Origin: Futiania mangrovi
Lineage (GTDB): Bacteria; Pseudomonadota; Alphaproteobacteria; Futianiales; Futianiaceae
Length of the DNA stretch: 64,000 bases
Direction: 5' to 3'
Assembly (NCBI RefSeq): GCF_024158125.1
Contig: NZ_JAMZFT010000002.1
Location: 496,001 to 560,000 of the forward strand
The notes beneath the pieces are model-generated. The model was not told where the DNA came from. It searched no databases and saw only the letters and a program-made list of their open reading frames with translations. A program made the translations under genes and the position numbers. Shown piece by piece: positions 8,199 through 17,661 of the stretch (the stretch's first letter is position 1; each line of letters opens with the position of its first letter).

Positions 8199-10928
8199 AT
8201 GCAGACAATGGCTGGCGTGACGCCAGGCGACCAGAACAGGGCCCTGGCCCTGAGCACGGTTGCCTTCACGGCCTGTTTCGCCGTGTGGACGATCTTTTCG
8301 ATCATAGGCGTGGCCATAAAGGCCGAGCTTGGCCTCACAGAGTTCGAGTTCGGCATCCTTGTCGCGACACCCATCCTGACGGGGTCTCTGACGCGGATAT
8401 TCCTTGGGGTCTGGACAGAGCGGTACGGCGGGCGGCTGGTGTTCTCCGCGCAGATGCTGCTGACCGCGGCCGCGACGTGGGCGCTGACCTTTGCCGACAC
8501 CTACACGATGTACCTCGTCGCCGCGCTCGGCATCGGGCTTGCCGGCGGGTCGTTCATCATCGGGGTGGCATACGTGTCGCGCTGGTACGAGGCAGGCCGC
8601 CAGGGGACCGCGCTCGGCATCTTCGGGGCAGGCAACGTGGGCGCCGCGGTGACCAAGTTCCTGGCCCCCTTCGTCATGGTGGCCTATGGCTGGCAGGGCG
8701 TAGCCCACGTGTGGGCCATCGGCCTGGCCCTGATGGGCGTGGCGTTCTTCCTCTTTGCCAAGGACGATCCCGAACTGGTGGAGCGGCGCCGGCGCGGGAT
8801 CAAGGCGCCGCCCCTGGCGCAGCAATTCGCGCCGCTGAAGAACCTGCAGGTCTGGCGCTTCTCGCTCTATTATTTTTTCGTGTTCGGCGCCTTCGTCGCG
8901 CTGGCGCTGTGGATGCCGCACTACCTGATCGACGTCTATGGCGTCGACGTGAAGACGGCCGGCATGGCAGCCGCGGCGTTCTCGCTGTCGGCCTCGCTCT
9001 TCCGCGCCTATGGCGGGCATCTGTCGGACCGGTTCGGCGCGCGTGCCGTCATGTACTGGACCTTCGGCTTCTCGCTGGTCCTGCTCTTCATGTTGTCCTA
9101 TCCGCCGACCGGCTACGTGATCCGCGGCAAGGGAGGCGACATCGTCTTCTCGACGGAGATGAGCCTCTGGCCCTTCGTTGCGGCGCTCTTCGTCCTCGGC
9201 TTCTTCATGAGCCTCGGCAAGGCGGCGGTCTACAAGCACATCCCCGTCTACTACCCGCGCCATGTCGGTGCGGTGGGCGGCCTGGTCGGAATGATCGGCG
9301 GCCTCGGCGGCTTCATCCTGCCGATCGCGTTCGGCGCGCTGCTCGACCTGACGGGCATCTACACGAGCTGCTTCGCGCTGCTGTTCGTGATCGTGGCGGT
9401 GTCGCTCGCCTGGATGCACCTGTCGATCCGCGCGATGGAGCGGGCTGCTCATGGCGAGGCGCTCGACAAGCTTCCGGCCCTGCCCGAAATGCAGGAAATC
9501 CACCACCCCGAAAAGACGGCCATGCCGCGCGTGCTGGAGGACTGGCGCCCCGAGGACAAGGACTTCTGGGAGCAGAAGGGCCGCCGCATCGCGCAACGCA
9601 ATCTGTGGATCTCGATCCCCGCGCTGCTCCTGGCCTTCTCCGTCTGGATGGTGTGGTCGGTGGTCGTGGCGCGGCTGCCCGCGATCGGCTTCGACTTCAC
9701 GGCGGACCAGCTGTTCTGGCTCGCCGCGCTGCCGGGGCTTTCGGGTGCGACGCTCAGGATCTTCTACAGCTTCATGGTGCCGATCTTCGGCGGGCGCCTG
9801 TGGACGACGCTGTCGACCGCCTCGCTGCTGCTGCCTGCACTCGGCATCGGCTACGCGGTGCAGAACCCGGAGACGCCGTACCTCATCTTCATGACGCTGG
9901 CGCTGTTGTGTGGCCTCGGAGGCGGCAACTTCGCCTCGTCCATGGCCAACATCAACTTCTTCTTCCCCAAGGCCGAGAAGGGCAATGCGCTCGCCCTCAA
10001 CGCCGGGCTCGGGAACCTGGGCGTGTCGGTCATGCAGTTCCTGGTGCCGCTTGCGATCACCGCGGGCGTGTTCGGCGCGCTCGCCGGCGAACCGCAGCAG
10101 ATGAGCGACGGCGGCCGCCTGTGGATGCAGAACGCGGGCTTCATCTGGGTGCCGTTCATCGCTGTGGCGACCGCGGCCGCCTGGATCGGCATGAACGACA
10201 TCGCCGACGCCAAGGCCAGCTTCCGCGAGCAGGCGATCATCTTCTCGCGAAAGCACAACTGGCTGATGTGCGTGCTCTACACCGGCACGTTCGGCAGCTT
10301 CATCGGCTACTCGGCCGGTTTCCCGCTGCTCGCCAAGACGCAGTTCCCGGACGTCAACTCGCTGCAGTTCGTGTTCCTGGGACCGCTCGTGGGTGCGCTG
10401 TCGCGCGCGGCGACGGGCTGGGTGTCGGACAAGTACGGCGGCGGGCGCGTCACCTTCTGGACCTTCGCCGGCATGATCGCGGCGGTGGGCGGCGTGATCT
10501 TCTTCCTCGGCATCAAGGAGCAGCCGGGGGCCTTCTGGGGCTTCTTCGCCTGCTTCATGGCGCTGTTCTTCCTGACCGGCGTGGGCAACGCCTCCACCTT
10601 CCAGATGATCCCCGCGATCATGGGACGCGAGGTGCCGCGCCTGATGCCGCAGCTGGAAGCGGGCGAACGCCGCCGCCAGGCCGAGCGTGAGAGCGCGGCG
10701 ATCATCGCCTTCACCTCGGCGATCGCGGCCTATGGCGCGTTCTTCATCCCGAAGGCCTACGGCACCTCCATCGCCATGACCGGCGGGCCGATCGCGGCGC
10801 TCTGGGCCTTCCTGGTGTTCTACGGGATCTGCGTGGTCATCACCTGGGCCTACTACACCCGCCCCGGCGGCCTTCTCCACGATCTCGAGCGTGGCCGCGC
10901 CGCGGCCGGCGCACCTCGCGCAGCCTGA
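8199..10928 (+). CDS. narK: Fused NarK1-NarK2 nitrate/nitrite transporter
   Basis: A 909-aa double major-facilitator protein. The first half (about residues 1-420) and second half (about 465-890) each carry about 12 membrane helices; a hydrophilic linker around 420-465 joins them. Nitrate-signature glycine-rich helices are visible in both halves (for example GLAGGSFIIGVAYVSRWY and CGLGGGNFASSMANINFFFP). In Paracoccus the same fusion combines a proton-nitrate symporter (NarK1) with a nitrate-nitrite antiporter (NarK2), and both halves are needed for full activity. The second half has an extended periplasmic or cytoplasmic insertion near 640-670. AGGAGG precedes the ATG. First gene of the nar operon; narG follows after 17 nt. 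Confidence 0.93.
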   Translation: MQTMAGVTPGDQNRALALSTVAFTACFAVWTIFSIIGVAIKAELGLTEFEFGILVATPILTGSLTRIFLGVWTERYGGRLVFSAQMLLTAAATWALTFADTYTMYLVAALGIGLAGGSFIIGVAYVSRWYEAGRQGTALGIFGAGNVGAAVTKFLAPFVMVAYGWQGVAHVWAIGLALMGVAFFLFAKDDPELVERRRRGIKAPPLAQQFAPLKNLQVWRFSLYYFFVFGAFVALALWMPHYLIDVYGVDVKTAGMAAAAFSLSASLFRAYGGHLSDRFGARAVMYWTFGFSLVLLFMLSYPPTGYVIRGKGGDIVFSTEMSLWPFVAALFVLGFFMSLGKAAVYKHIPVYYPRHVGAVGGLVGMIGGLGGFILPIAFGALLDLTGIYTSCFALLFVIVAVSLAWMHLSIRAMERAAHGEALDKLPALPEMQEIHHPEKTAMPRVLEDWRPEDKDFWEQKGRRIAQRNLWISIPALLLAFSVWMVWSVVVARLPAIGFDFTADQLFWLAALPGLSGATLRIFYSFMVPIFGGRLWTTLSTASLLLPALGIGYAVQNPETPYLIFMTLALLCGLGGGNFASSMANINFFFPKAEKGNALALNAGLGNLGVSVMQFLVPLAITAGVFGALAGEPQQMSDGGRLWMQNAGFIWVPFIAVATAAAWIGMNDIADAKASFREQAIIFSRKHNWLMCVLYTGTFGSFIGYSAGFPLLAKTQFPDVNSLQFVFLGPLVGALSRAATGWVSDKYGGGRVTFWTFAGMIAAVGGVIFFLGIKEQPGAFWGFFACFMALFFLTGVGNASTFQMIPAIMGREVPRLMPQLEAGERRRQAERESAAIIAFTSAIAAYGAFFIPKAYGTSIAMTGGPIAALWAFLVFYGICVVITWAYYTRPGGLLHDLERGRAAAGAPRAA

Positions 10929-10945
10929 CCTGAAAGGAGCGGAAG

Positions 10946-13900
10946 ATGAGCCATCTTCTCGACCGTCTGAACTTCCTCAGCCCGAAGTCGCTCGAAACCT
11001 TCGCGGGCGGCCACGGCGAGGTCACGCGGGAGAACCGCGACTGGGAGGACGTCTACCGGAACCGCTGGCGCCACGACAAGGTCGTGCGCTCCACCCACGG
11101 GGTGAACTGCACGGGCTCGTGCTCCTGGAAGATCTACGTGAAGTCCGGGATCGTGACGTGGGAGACGCAGCACACCGATTACCCGCGCACCCGGCCCGAC
11201 CTGCCGAACCACGAGCCTCGGGGCTGCGCGCGCGGTGCGTCCTACAGCTGGTATCTCTACAGCGCGAACCGCGTGAAGACGCCGCTGGTGCGGGGACGCC
11301 TGATGAAGGCGTGGCGCACCCTGCGCCAGACGCTGAGCCCGGCGGCCGCGTGGGCGAAGCTGCAGCAGGACCCCGTGCTGCGCGCCCGCTATGTCACGAC
11401 GCGCGGCAAGGGCGGTTTCGTGCGCGCAAGCTGGGACGAGGCGACGGAGATCATCGCGGCGGCCAATGCCTACACGGCGAAGACCTACGGACCCGACCGG
11501 GTGTTCGGCTTCTCGCCGATCCCGGCGATGTCGATGGTCTCCTATGCCGCGGGCTCGCGCTACCTCAGTCTGCTCGGCGGCGTCTGCATGAGTTTCTACG
11601 ACTGGTATTGCGACCTGCCGCCGGCCTCGCCCATGACCTGGGGCGAGCAGACCGACGTGCCGGAAAGCGCGGACTGGTACAATGCGGGCTTCCTGCTGCT
11701 CTGGGGCTCGAACGTGCCGCAGACGCGGACGCCGGATGCGCATTTCTACACCGAGGCGCGCTACCGCGGCACCAAGTCGGCGGTCATCTGCCCGGACTAT
11801 TCGGAGGCCGCGAAGTTCGGCGACATCTGGCTCGCGCCGAAGCAGGGAACCGACGCGGCGCTGGCGCTTGCCATGGGCCATGTGATCCTGCGCGAGTTCC
11901 ACCTCGACCGGCAGGCGCCCTATTTCGAGGACTACGCGCGCCGCTACACCGACATGCCGATGCTGGTGCGGCTGGAGGAGAAGGACGGCCGCCTGATCCC
12001 GGGCCGCTTCCTGCGGGCCGAGGATTTCGACAATGCGCTGGGCGAGAAGAACAACCCCGACTGGAAGACCGTCGCCATCGACGGCAAGAGCGAAAGCATC
12101 GTCGCGCCGAACGGCTCGATCGGCTTCCGCTGGGGGCAGGAGGGGGCCTGGAACCTCGAGGAACGCGCGGGCAAGGCCGAGACCGAGCTGCGGCTGTCGT
12201 TGATCCTCGACGGTCATCACGACGAGGTGGCTGAAGTCGACTTCCCCTATTTCGGCGGGCAGGCGACGGAGAACTTCGTGAAGTGCGCGCATCCGGGCGT
12301 GCTCGCGCGCAATGTGCCCGCCCGGCGGCTGAAGCTGGCGGACGGGACCGAGGCGCTGGCCGCGACCGTGTTCGACCTCTTCTGCGCCAACTACGGCCTC
12401 GACCGCGGCCTGGGCGGGGAGTGGACCGCCACCTCCTACGACGACGACGTGCCGTGCACGCCGGCGTGGGCGGAAAAGATCACCGGCGTGAAGCGGGACG
12501 CCATCGTCACGGTCGCGCGCGAGTTCGCACTCAACGCCGAGAAGACGCAAGGCAAGTCCATGGTGATCCTGGGGGCCGGTCTCAACCACTGGTACCACAT
12601 GGACATGAACTACCGCGGCATCATCAACATGCTGGTGATGTGCGGCTGCGTGGGCCAGTCGGGCGGCGGCTGGAGCCACTATGTGGGGCAGGAGAAGCTG
12701 CGCCCGCAGACCGGCTGGACGCCGCTTGCCTTCGCCCTCGACTGGGGCCGCCCGCCCCGGCACATGAACTCGACCTCGGCCTGGTACGCGCACACCGACC
12801 AGTGGCGCTACGAGACGCTGAACGTGGGCGAGATCCTGTCGCCGACCGCGCCCGAGGGCGACTGGAGCGGCAGCCTGATCGACTACAACATCCGCGCCGA
12901 ACGGATGGGCTGGCTGCCGTCCGCGCCGCAGCTGAGGACCAACCCGCTGGAGGTGGGCAAGGCGGCGATGGAGGCGGGCAAGACCCCGGCCGAGTACGTT
13001 GCCGCGCAGCTGAAGTCCGGCAAGCTGGAGATGGCGTGCGAGGATCCGGACGCGCCGGAGAACTGGCCGCGCAACCTGTTCGTGTGGCGGTCGAACTTGC
13101 TGGGGTCCTCGGGCAAGGGGCACGAGTACTTCCTCAAGCACCTGCTCGGCACCGATCATGGCGTGCTCGGCAAGGACCTGGGCGAGGAGGGGCGCGACCG
13201 GCCGCAGGAGGCGCGCTGGCACGAGGAGGCGCCGCGCGGCAAGCTCGACCTGCTCGTCTGCATCGACTTCCGCATGTCCACGACGGCGGTCTATTCCGAC
13301 ATCGTCCTGCCGACGGCGAGCTGGTACGAGAAGAACGACCTCAACACCTCCGACATGCACCCGTTCATCCACCCGCTGCAGGCGGCGGTGGACCCGGCCT
13401 ACGAGTCGAAGTCGGACTGGGAGATCTTCAAGGCGATCGCGAAGAAATTCTCCGAGGTCGCGCCGGAACTCCTGGGCGTCGAGACCGACGTGGTCGCGGT
13501 GCCGATCCTGCACGACACGGCGGGCGAGATCGCGCAAGGCCAAGTGAAGGACTGGAAGCGCGGCGAGTGCGACCTGATTCCCGGCAAGACCGCGCCCAAT
13601 TTCGTGGCGGTGGAGCGTGACTATCCAAACCTCTACCACCGATTCGTGGCCCTCGGCCCGCTCATGGACAAGGCCGGGAACGGCGGCAAGGGTATCGGCT
13701 GGAACACCCGGCACGAGGTCCAGCACCTGCGCGACCTGAACGGCGAATGGACCGACGGGCCCGCCAGGGGCTGCGCGAAGATCGTCACCGACATCGACGC
13801 CACCGAGGTGATCCTGATGCTCGCGCCGGAGACCAACGGCGAGGTCGCGGTCAAGGCGTGGGAGGCATTGAGCAAGGCGACGGGCCGCGAGCATGCCCAC

Positions 13901-14698
13901 CTGGCCCTGCCGAAGGAAGACGAGAAGCTCCGCTTCCGCGACATCGCCGCCCAGCCGCGCAAGATCATCTCCTCGCCCACCTGGTCGGGCATCGAGAGCG
14001 AGAAGGTCTGCTACAACGCCGGCTACACGAACGTGCACGAGCTGATCCCGTGGCGCACGCTCACCGGCCGCCAGCAGCTCTACCAGGATCACCTCTGGAT
14101 GCGCGCGTTCGGCGAGGGCTTCTGCACCTGGCGTCCGCCGGTCGACCTGAAGACCATCACGCGGGAGATCAACACGGACGCCCGCGACGGTAGCCCGCAC
14201 GTGGTGCTGAACTTCATCACGCCGCACCAGAAGTGGGGCATCCACTCCACCTATTCCGACAACCTGCTGATGCTGACGCTGAACCGCGGCGGACCGGTGG
14301 TCTGGCTGTCGGAGGACGATGCGGCGAAGGCCGGTATCGCCGACAACGACTGGGTGGAGGTCTACAACGCCAATGGCGCGCTGACCGCGCGCGCGGTCGT
14401 CTCCCAGCGCATGAAGAACGGAACGCTCTTCATGTACCACGCGCAGGAGAAGATCGTGAACACGCCGGGCTCGGAGAAGACGGGCCTGCGCGGCGGCATC
14501 CACAACTCCGTCACGCGGGCGACGCTGAAGCCGACGCACATGATCGGCGGCTACGCGCAGCAGAGCTACGGCTTCAACTACTACGGAACCGTAGGTTCGA
14601 ACCGCGACGAGTTCGTCATTGTCCGGAAAATGCGGAAGGTCGACTGGCTCGACGAGCCGGCGTCCCCCTCCGCCAGCGAAGGGGAGGCGGCGGAATGA
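10946..14698 (+). CDS. narG: Respiratory nitrate reductase alpha subunit
   Basis: Catalytic subunit of membrane-bound nitrate reductase; binds bis-MGD and one [4Fe-4S] cluster and reduces nitrate to nitrite on the cytoplasmic face. At 1250 aa it has the normal length. The cluster motif uses His51, Cys55 and Cys59 (HGVNCTGSC) plus a later Cys, as in E. coli NarG. The segment SFYDWYCDLPPASP carries the Asp ligand to molybdenum (Asp219 here, Asp222 in E. coli). There is no cleavable Tat signal, as expected for NarG. AAAGGAG lies 8 nt before the ATG at 10946, and the stop overlaps the narH start (ATGA). Confidence 0.98.
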   Translation: MSHLLDRLNFLSPKSLETFAGGHGEVTRENRDWEDVYRNRWRHDKVVRSTHGVNCTGSCSWKIYVKSGIVTWETQHTDYPRTRPDLPNHEPRGCARGASYSWYLYSANRVKTPLVRGRLMKAWRTLRQTLSPAAAWAKLQQDPVLRARYVTTRGKGGFVRASWDEATEIIAAANAYTAKTYGPDRVFGFSPIPAMSMVSYAAGSRYLSLLGGVCMSFYDWYCDLPPASPMTWGEQTDVPESADWYNAGFLLLWGSNVPQTRTPDAHFYTEARYRGTKSAVICPDYSEAAKFGDIWLAPKQGTDAALALAMGHVILREFHLDRQAPYFEDYARRYTDMPMLVRLEEKDGRLIPGRFLRAEDFDNALGEKNNPDWKTVAIDGKSESIVAPNGSIGFRWGQEGAWNLEERAGKAETELRLSLILDGHHDEVAEVDFPYFGGQATENFVKCAHPGVLARNVPARRLKLADGTEALAATVFDLFCANYGLDRGLGGEWTATSYDDDVPCTPAWAEKITGVKRDAIVTVAREFALNAEKTQGKSMVILGAGLNHWYHMDMNYRGIINMLVMCGCVGQSGGGWSHYVGQEKLRPQTGWTPLAFALDWGRPPRHMNSTSAWYAHTDQWRYETLNVGEILSPTAPEGDWSGSLIDYNIRAERMGWLPSAPQLRTNPLEVGKAAMEAGKTPAEYVAAQLKSGKLEMACEDPDAPENWPRNLFVWRSNLLGSSGKGHEYFLKHLLGTDHGVLGKDLGEEGRDRPQEARWHEEAPRGKLDLLVCIDFRMSTTAVYSDIVLPTASWYEKNDLNTSDMHPFIHPLQAAVDPAYESKSDWEIFKAIAKKFSEVAPELLGVETDVVAVPILHDTAGEIAQGQVKDWKRGECDLIPGKTAPNFVAVERDYPNLYHRFVALGPLMDKAGNGGKGIGWNTRHEVQHLRDLNGEWTDGPARGCAKIVTDIDATEVILMLAPETNGEVAVKAWEALSKATGREHAHLALPKEDEKLRFRDIAAQPRKIISSPTWSGIESEKVCYNAGYTNVHELIPWRTLTGRQQLYQDHLWMRAFGEGFCTWRPPVDLKTITREINTDARDGSPHVVLNFITPHQKWGIHSTYSDNLLMLTLNRGGPVVWLSEDDAAKAGIADNDWVEVYNANGALTARAVVSQRMKNGTLFMYHAQEKIVNTPGSEKTGLRGGIHNSVTRATLKPTHMIGGYAQQSYGFNYYGTVGSNRDEFVIVRKMRKVDWLDEPASPSASEGEAAE

Positions 14699-16218
14699 GA
14701 ATTCGCGCGCAAATCGGCATGGTGCTGAACCTCGACAAGTGCATCGGGTGTCACACCTGCTCGGTGACTTGCAAGAACGTGTGGACCAGCCGCGACGGCG
14801 TCGAATACGCCTGGTTCAACAATGTCGAGACGAAGCCCGGCGTGGGCTATCCCCGCGACTGGGAGAACCAGAAGCGCTGGAACGGCGGCTGGGAGCGGCT
14901 GCGGTCGGGCAAGATCCAGCCGCGGCAGGGATCGAAGTGGCGCATCCTCGCCAACATCTTCGCCAACCCCTCGCTGCCGGAGATCGACGACTATTACGAG
15001 CCGTTCGACTTCGACTACGACCATCTGAAGTCGGCGCCCGAGATGAAGGCGTTTCCGACGGCGCGCCCGCGCTCCCGCATCACGGGCGAGCGCATGGAGA
15101 AGATCGAGTACGGCCCCAACTGGGAGGAGATCCTGGGCGGCGAGTTCGAGAAGCGCTCGAAGGACTACAATTTCGAGGGCGTCCAGAAGGAGATCTACGG
15201 CCAGTACGAGAACACCTTCATGATGTACCTGCCGAGGCTGTGCGAGCACTGCCTCAACCCCTCCTGCGCCGCCTCGTGCCCCTCGGGCGCGATCTACAAG
15301 CGCGAGGAGGACGGCATCGTCCTGATCGACCAGGAGAAGTGCCGCGGCTGGCGCATGTGCGTGTCAGGCTGCCCGTACAAGAAGATCTACTACAACTGGC
15401 AGTCGGGCAAATCGGAGAAGTGCACCTTCTGCTACCCGCGCATCGAGAGCGGCAACCCGACCGTGTGCTCGGAAACCTGCGTGGGGCGCATCCGCTACCT
15501 GGGCGTGATGCTCTACGACGCCGACGCGATCGAGAAGGCCGCGTCCGCGCCGGACGAGAAGGATCTCTACCAGGCGCAACTCGATCTCTTCCTCGACCCG
15601 AACGACCCGGCCGTGCAGGAGATGGCGCGCGCCGACGGCATTCCCGAGGACTGGATCGAGGCGGCGAAGCTGAGCCCGGTCTGGAAGATGGCGATGGACT
15701 GGAAGGTCGCCTTCCCGCTCCACCCCGAATACCGGACCCTGCCGATGGTCTGGTACGTGCCGCCGCTCTCGCCGATCAAGAACGCCGCGGAGGCGGGCAA
15801 GATCGGCCATGACGGCGAGATGCCGGACGTGCGCTCGCTGCGCATTCCCGTCCGCTACCTCGCCAACATGCTGACGGCGGGCGACGAGGCGCCGGTCGTC
15901 TCCGCGCTTGAGCGGATGCTCGCCATGCGGGCCTACATGCGGGCCAAGACCGTGGACGGCGCGATCGACGCGGGCGTATGCGAGCGCGTCGGCCTCACGC
16001 CCGCAATGGTCGAGGACATGTACCGGATCATGGCGCTCGCCGACTACGAGGACCGCTTCGTCATCCCGACAACCCACCGCGAAGTGGTGGAGGACGCCTA
16101 CGACCTGCGCGGCGGCTGCGGCTTCACCGACGGCAACGGCTGTTCCACGGGCATCTCCGGCGGCTCGCTGTTCGGCGGCGGCAAGCGCAAGCACACAACC
16201 CCGTCGGAGGCGTTCTGA
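14695..16218 (+). CDS. narH: Respiratory nitrate reductase beta subunit
   Basis: Electron-transfer subunit of 507 aa that links heme b in NarI to NarG through three [4Fe-4S] and one [3Fe-4S] cluster. Four cysteine groups are present: Cys16-x2-Cys19-x2-Cys22-x3-Cys26, then CEHCLNPSCAASC, CRGWRMCVSGC and CTFCYPRIESGNPTVCSETC. The Trp in the third group is the normal NarH replacement that gives the [3Fe-4S] cluster and is not a defect. Start overlaps the narG stop and the stop overlaps the narJ start (TGATG), so expression of the three is coupled. Confidence 0.98.
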   Translation: MRIRAQIGMVLNLDKCIGCHTCSVTCKNVWTSRDGVEYAWFNNVETKPGVGYPRDWENQKRWNGGWERLRSGKIQPRQGSKWRILANIFANPSLPEIDDYYEPFDFDYDHLKSAPEMKAFPTARPRSRITGERMEKIEYGPNWEEILGGEFEKRSKDYNFEGVQKEIYGQYENTFMMYLPRLCEHCLNPSCAASCPSGAIYKREEDGIVLIDQEKCRGWRMCVSGCPYKKIYYNWQSGKSEKCTFCYPRIESGNPTVCSETCVGRIRYLGVMLYDADAIEKAASAPDEKDLYQAQLDLFLDPNDPAVQEMARADGIPEDWIEAAKLSPVWKMAMDWKVAFPLHPEYRTLPMVWYVPPLSPIKNAAEAGKIGHDGEMPDVRSLRIPVRYLANMLTAGDEAPVVSALERMLAMRAYMRAKTVDGAIDAGVCERVGLTPAMVEDMYRIMALADYEDRFVIPTTHREVVEDAYDLRGGCGFTDGNGCSTGISGGSLFGGGKRKHTTPSEAF

Positions 16219-16922
16219 TGCAGATGACACTGAAGGCCCTCTCGGCGCTCCTGACCTATCCCGGCCGGGAGCTTCAGGCCGCCATCCCCGAGATCCGCGC
16301 GGCGCTCGCCAGCGATGGGCTCCTCGGGCCCCGCGACGTGCGGGCGCTCGGGCCCCTGCTGGACGAACTTGAGCGCGACGACCTCTATGCGCTCGAGGAG
16401 CGCTATGTCGCGCTGTTCGACCGGTCGCGGACGCTCTCGCTCAACCTGTTCGAGCATGTCCACGGCGAAAGCCGCGACCGGGGCGGGGCGATGGTGGACC
16501 TGCTGGAAACCTACCGGGCGGGCGGGTATGCGCCTGTCGGCAACGAACTGCCCGATCATCTGCCGATCCTGCTCGAGTTTCTGAGCGTGCGTCCGCTCGC
16601 GGAGTCGCGCGCGATCCTGGCGGACGCCGCGCACATCCTCGAGGCGCTGCGCGTCCGGCTGGATCGGCGCGGGTCGGACTATGCGGCGGTGTTCGCGGCA
16701 CTCACCCGCATCGCCGGTGCGACGCCCGATGCCGACGCGCTGGCCGGGCTGTCGAACGAGGCCGAGGAGGACCCGGACGATCTCGCCGCGCTCGACGCGA
16801 CATGGGAGGAGGCGCAGGTCACCTTCGGCCCCGATCCCAATGCAGGCTGCCCTGCGACGCGCGACATGCTCGCCCGCATGGACATGCCCGTTTCCGCGGC
16901 GCCCGGCCGCGCCGCAAACTGA
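16218..16922 (+). CDS. narJ: Nitrate reductase assembly chaperone
   Basis: A 234-aa system-specific chaperone that binds apo-NarG and allows molybdenum cofactor insertion and membrane attachment; it is not part of the final enzyme. It starts MQMTLKALSALLTYPG, typical of the NarJ/TorD family, and has the conserved SLNLFEHVHGESRDRGGAMV segment and LPDHLPILLEFLS. The ATG overlaps the narH stop by one base. narI follows after 11 nt with GGAGG before it. Confidence 0.96.
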   Translation: MQMTLKALSALLTYPGRELQAAIPEIRAALASDGLLGPRDVRALGPLLDELERDDLYALEERYVALFDRSRTLSLNLFEHVHGESRDRGGAMVDLLETYRAGGYAPVGNELPDHLPILLEFLSVRPLAESRAILADAAHILEALRVRLDRRGSDYAAVFAALTRIAGATPDADALAGLSNEAEEDPDDLAALDATWEEAQVTFGPDPNAGCPATRDMLARMDMPVSAAPGRAAN

Positions 16923-16933
16923 CGGAGGCAGCG

Positions 16934-17656
16934 ATGCACGACTTCCTTTTCGGCATCTATCCCTACATCGCGCTTAGCGTGCTGGCGCTCGGCTCGATCG
17001 CGCGCTACGAGCGCGACCCCTTCACCTGGAAGACAAGCTCCAGCCAGTTGCTGCGGCGCCGTCAGCTGGTGATCGGCTCGGTGCTGTTCCATGTCGGTGT
17101 GCTGGTGGTGTTCTTCGGCCACCTGGTCGGCCTGCTGACCCCGATCGCCTTCTTCGACATGCTGGGCATCAGCCATGGCGCCAAGCAGATCCTCGCCATC
17201 GTCGTCGGCGGGATCGCGGGCGTGATGGCGCTGGTCGGCGGGCTCATGCTGCTGCACCGCCGCCTGTTCGATCCGCGTATCCGCGCAACCTCGCGCTTTG
17301 CCGATATCGCCATCCTGGCGCTGCTGGTGGCGCAACTGGTGATCGGCATCGGCACGATCTTCATCTCGCTGCAGCACCTCGATGGCTACGAGATGGTGAA
17401 GTTCATGGCGTGGGCGCAGGGCATCTTCACGTTCGAGGCGGGCGCTGCGGCCTACATTTCCGATGCGCACTGGCTGTTCAAGCTGCACCTGTTCCTCGGG
17501 CTGACGATCTTCCTCGTGTTCCCGTTCACGCGGCTGGTGCATATGCTGTCGGCGCCGGTCCGCTTCCTGTGGCGGCCGGGCTACCAGGTCGTGCGTTCGC
17601 GCCGCACCGCTCCGCTGCCGCCACGCGGCCGCGCCATGCCGGAACCCTCGGAGTAG
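16934..17656 (+). CDS. narI: Respiratory nitrate reductase gamma subunit (cytochrome b)
   Basis: A 240-aa integral membrane protein with five predicted helices that oxidises quinol at the periplasmic side and passes electrons through two b hemes. Four histidines fall at the expected ligand spacing: His53 and His63 in the second helix region, and His185 and His203 in the last (E. coli 56/66 and 187/205). This completes narGHJI. The ATG at 16934 has GGAGG 8 nt upstream; a longer frame starts earlier but runs through narJ. The prolyl isomerase gene follows after 5 nt. Confidence 0.97.
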   Translation: MHDFLFGIYPYIALSVLALGSIARYERDPFTWKTSSSQLLRRRQLVIGSVLFHVGVLVVFFGHLVGLLTPIAFFDMLGISHGAKQILAIVVGGIAGVMALVGGLMLLHRRLFDPRIRATSRFADIAILALLVAQLVIGIGTIFISLQHLDGYEMVKFMAWAQGIFTFEAGAAAYISDAHWLFKLHLFLGLTIFLVFPFTRLVHMLSAPVRFLWRPGYQVVRSRRTAPLPPRGRAMPEPSE

Positions 17657-17661
17657 TGACC

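Noticed and set aside
8076-10880. 934-codon open frame antisense to narK
   Set aside because: It is rich in His, Arg, Glu and Asp, the complement of hydrophobic codons in the transporter; no ribosome site or domain.
10853-14539. 1228-codon open frame antisense to narG
   Set aside because: It is the mirror of a highly conserved gene. Its translation is Arg-, Ala- and Gly-rich without any domain, as expected when GC-rich codons are read backwards.
15343-15372. Apparent loss of a cluster cysteine in NarH (Trp in CRGWRMC)
   Set aside because: Trp at this place is the normal feature of NarH that makes the third centre a [3Fe-4S] cluster.
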